Assembly: GCA_021789895.1 (NCBI GenBank)
Contig: JAJYIU010000011.1
Span: 42,245 to 106,244 of the forward strand
Source: Acidobacteriota bacterium
GTDB lineage: Bacteria; Acidobacteriota; Terriglobia; Terriglobales; SCQP01
Direction: 5' to 3'
Length of the DNA stretch: 64,000 bases
Position 1 is the stretch's first letter; every line of letters begins with the position of its first letter. This document shows, one piece after another, positions 62,715 to 64,000 of this stretch. A program made the translations under genes and the position numbers. The notes beneath the pieces are model-generated. The model saw only the letters and a list, made by a program, of their open reading frames with translations, made no database searches and was not told the origin of the DNA.

Positions 62715-62794
62715 AGGCAAGAGCCGTGTGCGGGAAATCCGCTCGCACGGATCTGTGCGGGGGGGTACGGAGTGATTCGTATCCCTACCGCGAC
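62715..62794 (+). mobile_element. Group II intron 3'-end remnant (domains V and VI)
   Basis: GAGCCGTGTGCGG, a GAAA-type loop and CCGCTCGCACGGATC (62721-62753) form a domain V hairpin with the catalytic AGC triad. It is followed by a G-rich linker and a domain VI-like hairpin (TACGGAGTGATTCGTA) ending TCCCTACCGCGAC, compatible with a bulged branch-point A and an AY 3' end at 62794. No reverse transcriptase gene or upstream domains are present, so this is a dead fragment. Confidence 0.7.
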
Positions 62795-62810
62795 ATCCCT
62801 CGCCCCATGC

Positions 62811-62862
62811 CGCAGGCATGGCTCTTCCGGCTCTCCCCGGCGCTCCGCTTTAATCGACGGGC
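62811..62862. repeat. Palindromic repeat, copy A
   Basis: Contains ATGCCGCAGGCAT (a palindrome), TTCCGG and GGCGCTCCGC with TTAA. It aligns with copy B at 63607-63662 over about 50 bases with substitutions. Both lie beside accessory genes. Confidence 0.45.
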
Positions 62863-62868
62863 GCTCCT

Positions 62869-63168
62869 TCATCCCAAGTCCGAGGGAGCCGTGCGGTGCC
62901 CCCTCAGCCTAGTTAGACCTTTCCAGGCAACGGTGACGAGCAACCCGACGACGAAATACAGGACGAAGTTCGTTAGGATTAGGAAAGCAGTACCTCCTAC
63001 CCAATCAAGCCGCGTAGTGGTCGCGTTATCTAAGGCCATGAAGGCGAGGCTAGCGGGCCATAGAACAAGCTCCACATACGCCAGCGCTTGAGTGAACAGG
63101 GAGATTATGAGGAGAATTACAGCGACGCCGAGTCCTACAATTCCCCAGATTAATGCTTTCTTCAACAT
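62869..63168 (-). CDS. Three-helix membrane protein, possible immunity protein
   Basis: A 99-residue protein with about three hydrophobic helices (LIWGIVGLGVAVILLIISLF, YVELVLWPASLAFMALDN, FLILTNFVLYFVVGLLVTVA). GGAGGA lies eight bases before the ATG at 63168, so the longer frame from 63222 is not used. It starts 22 bases after the stop of the NxC-motif protein on the same strand, which fits a toxin-immunity order. The last residues run into repeat-like DNA and may not be original. Confidence 0.55.
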   Translation of the reverse strand: MLKKALIWGIVGLGVAVILLIISLFTQALAYVELVLWPASLAFMALDNATTTRLDWVGGTAFLILTNFVLYFVVGLLVTVAWKGLTRLRGHRTAPSDLG

Positions 63169-63190
63169 GAGATCAGTCCTCCATCGCCTG

Positions 63191-63622
63191 TCATGGTTGC
63201 GGGTATAGCTTCTTAAGGTCATTGAGCAACCCGCCGGGCGTCATGTCACTCGGTGCCTTGAGTCCGCCCGCGCGCATGGCGGCCTCGCAGAACTCGGCGC
63301 AGTTGGAGTGGTAGAGATTGTAGTTGGGTGGTGATTTGGCGGCTTTGTCCAGGAAGACCTGTATATGCCGTGCTTGGTCGCGAGTTATGCGAATGGTTAC
63401 CTTTGCCAGAACTTTGCGGTTAGCAGCTACACCCCTCACCGCACCGGGAGTCGTTTCGTCTTCGAGCGCCGCTGCTGCCGAGTCCTTTTTCTGTTCAAGC
63501 CCAACCGCTTGCCTTCCGTCCACGCTGATCGCCGCGTGATTGAACACGTTGCCGCCTTGTCCCTTCACCTCCTCAACGGTCACTGTATCAGTCCTCTGCT
63601 GTTGGGCCGGTGCCGCAGGCAC
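63191..63622 (-). CDS. Papain-like-fold (NlpC/P60- or LRAT-like) domain protein, probable orphan toxin module
   Basis: A frame of up to 143 residues. The second half has a histidine strand (GNVFNHAAISVDGRQAVGLE) and, after a helix-strand region, YNLYHSNCAEFCEAAMRAGG: the H...NC pair expected of a permuted papain-like fold. Such domains end RHS and other polymorphic toxins. The N-terminal 15 or so codons overlap palindromic repeat DNA, so the true start may be a GTG at about 63580, or the gene may be a fragment detached from a longer toxin. The downstream membrane gene is a candidate immunity partner. No secretion signal was seen. Confidence 0.5.
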   Translation of the reverse strand: MPAAPAQQQRTDTVTVEEVKGQGGNVFNHAAISVDGRQAVGLEQKKDSAAAALEDETTPGAVRGVAANRKVLAKVTIRITRDQARHIQVFLDKAAKSPPNYNLYHSNCAEFCEAAMRAGGLKAPSDMTPGGLLNDLKKLYPQP

Positions 63623-63662
63623 CGCATTCCGGGCACCCTTGGGCGCTCTGCGTTAACGCCCA
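63607..63662. repeat. Palindromic repeat, copy B
   Basis: Contains the perfect hairpin GGTGCCGCAGGCACC followed by TTCCGG and GGGCGCTCTGCGTTAACGCCC, itself able to pair (GGGCG with CGCCC). It aligns with copy A. The layout resembles REP-type intergenic elements. Confidence 0.45.
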
Positions 63663-63675
63663 CAAGGGGCTTCGC

Positions 63676-63993
63676 TTACCGACTGCCGAGGGCGTTGGGC
63701 GGATGTTGCCGCTTCCGAAGGGCTACAAGGCCTCTGCCCAGCCAGTAACACAGCGTGCCAACGAGAACGGCTAATACGGCCACATACCCGAGCGTGATCG
63801 CCGGAAGCGGCCACGGCAAGCTAAGTGGAGTCCTTCCGTGCATCGACCACGACAGTGCGGGAAAGGCAATGGCACCTAGCAGCCCGTGGTAGAAGTGCCT
63901 TCCAGGTGTCAATGCATCGAGCGAGGATAAACTCCGACGCAGAAACATGCGACGCACTGGAAACCAGTCCGAATCGCTATTTACGCTTCGCAT
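63676..63993 (-). CDS. Hypothetical membrane protein at window edge, possibly 5'-partial
   Basis: A 105-residue frame with two hydrophobic segments (FYHGLLGAIAFPALSWSM and ITLGYVAVLAVLVGTLCYWL) and a basic C-terminus (LRKRQHPPNALGSR). An ATG is present at 63993, but the frame stays open to the window edge, so the gene may start outside. Function unknown; it may belong to the same accessory cassette as the preceding two genes. Confidence 0.4.
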   Translation of the reverse strand: MRSVNSDSDWFPVRRMFLRRSLSSLDALTPGRHFYHGLLGAIAFPALSWSMHGRTPLSLPWPLPAITLGYVAVLAVLVGTLCYWLGRGLVALRKRQHPPNALGSR

Positions 63994-64000
63994 TGCCGTG

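Overview
The window is a GC-rich (clearly above 60%) bacterial chromosome segment. No rRNA, tRNA or CRISPR array was seen. The combination of a TonB receptor with a carboxypeptidase-like N-terminal domain, a single-chain LptF-LptG, GH30 and CgeB-like sugar enzymes, many Cys/His-rich respiratory proteins and a split proton-translocating transhydrogenase suggests a Gram-negative soil-type bacterium. Acidobacteriota is the best guess, inferred from style and not from a marker-gene search.

Left to right. 1-4262 (minus): a cobalamin-riboswitch operon with a TonB-dependent receptor and cobyric acid synthase, which continues past the left edge. 4549-11596: a respiratory island. Two homologous [multiheme cytochrome c + cytochrome b] pairs face each other across a NarL-type two-component system whose sensor carries its own CxxCH haem motif. 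11744-21988: a POTRA-like protein, DinB, a Tat-exported GH30 glycosidase, pyruvate kinase, a transglutaminase-like protein, a secreted Cys protein, YdcF, an rRNA/tRNA methylase, and an ECF sigma/anti-sigma pair. 22130-25299: alaS-ispF. 25420-27531: an AT-richer accessory patch of small hypothetical genes that ends in a VapBC-type toxin-antitoxin pair. 27800-30388: RNase R with an internal tandem-repeat insertion. 30412-34558: glcDEF glycolate oxidase. 34803-40232: a sugar cluster with an apparently circularly permuted GH39-like barrel and four glycosyltransferases. 40423-53876: TPR protein, IscA/ErpA, AspA, an orphan NuoI, aquaporin, RsmE, PpdK, an alpha/beta-hydrolase lacking its nucleophile serine, a beta-helix protein, a LuxR-type regulator, an MBL hydrolase and SecG. 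54217-57122: pntAA-pntAB-pntB with a strong terminator. 57289-62450: alcohol dehydrogenase, LptFG, a TPR protein and a SnoaL-like protein. 62463-64000: a decayed accessory tail with a zinc-ribbon gene truncated at a group II intron 3' end, palindromic repeats and a probable toxin/immunity remnant.

Several features recur across the window. Genes in operons are commonly joined by 4-base stop/start overlaps (ATGA, GTGA, TTGA). At least eight start codons lie only 6-8 nt behind a TANNNT -10 box and have no Shine-Dalgarno, which suggests widespread leaderless transcription. The most unusual items are the haem-sensor two-component system between two cytochrome modules, the permuted glycosidase, the frame-cycling 22-nt repeats in RNase R, and a 13-codon leaderless ORF coupled to lptFG.
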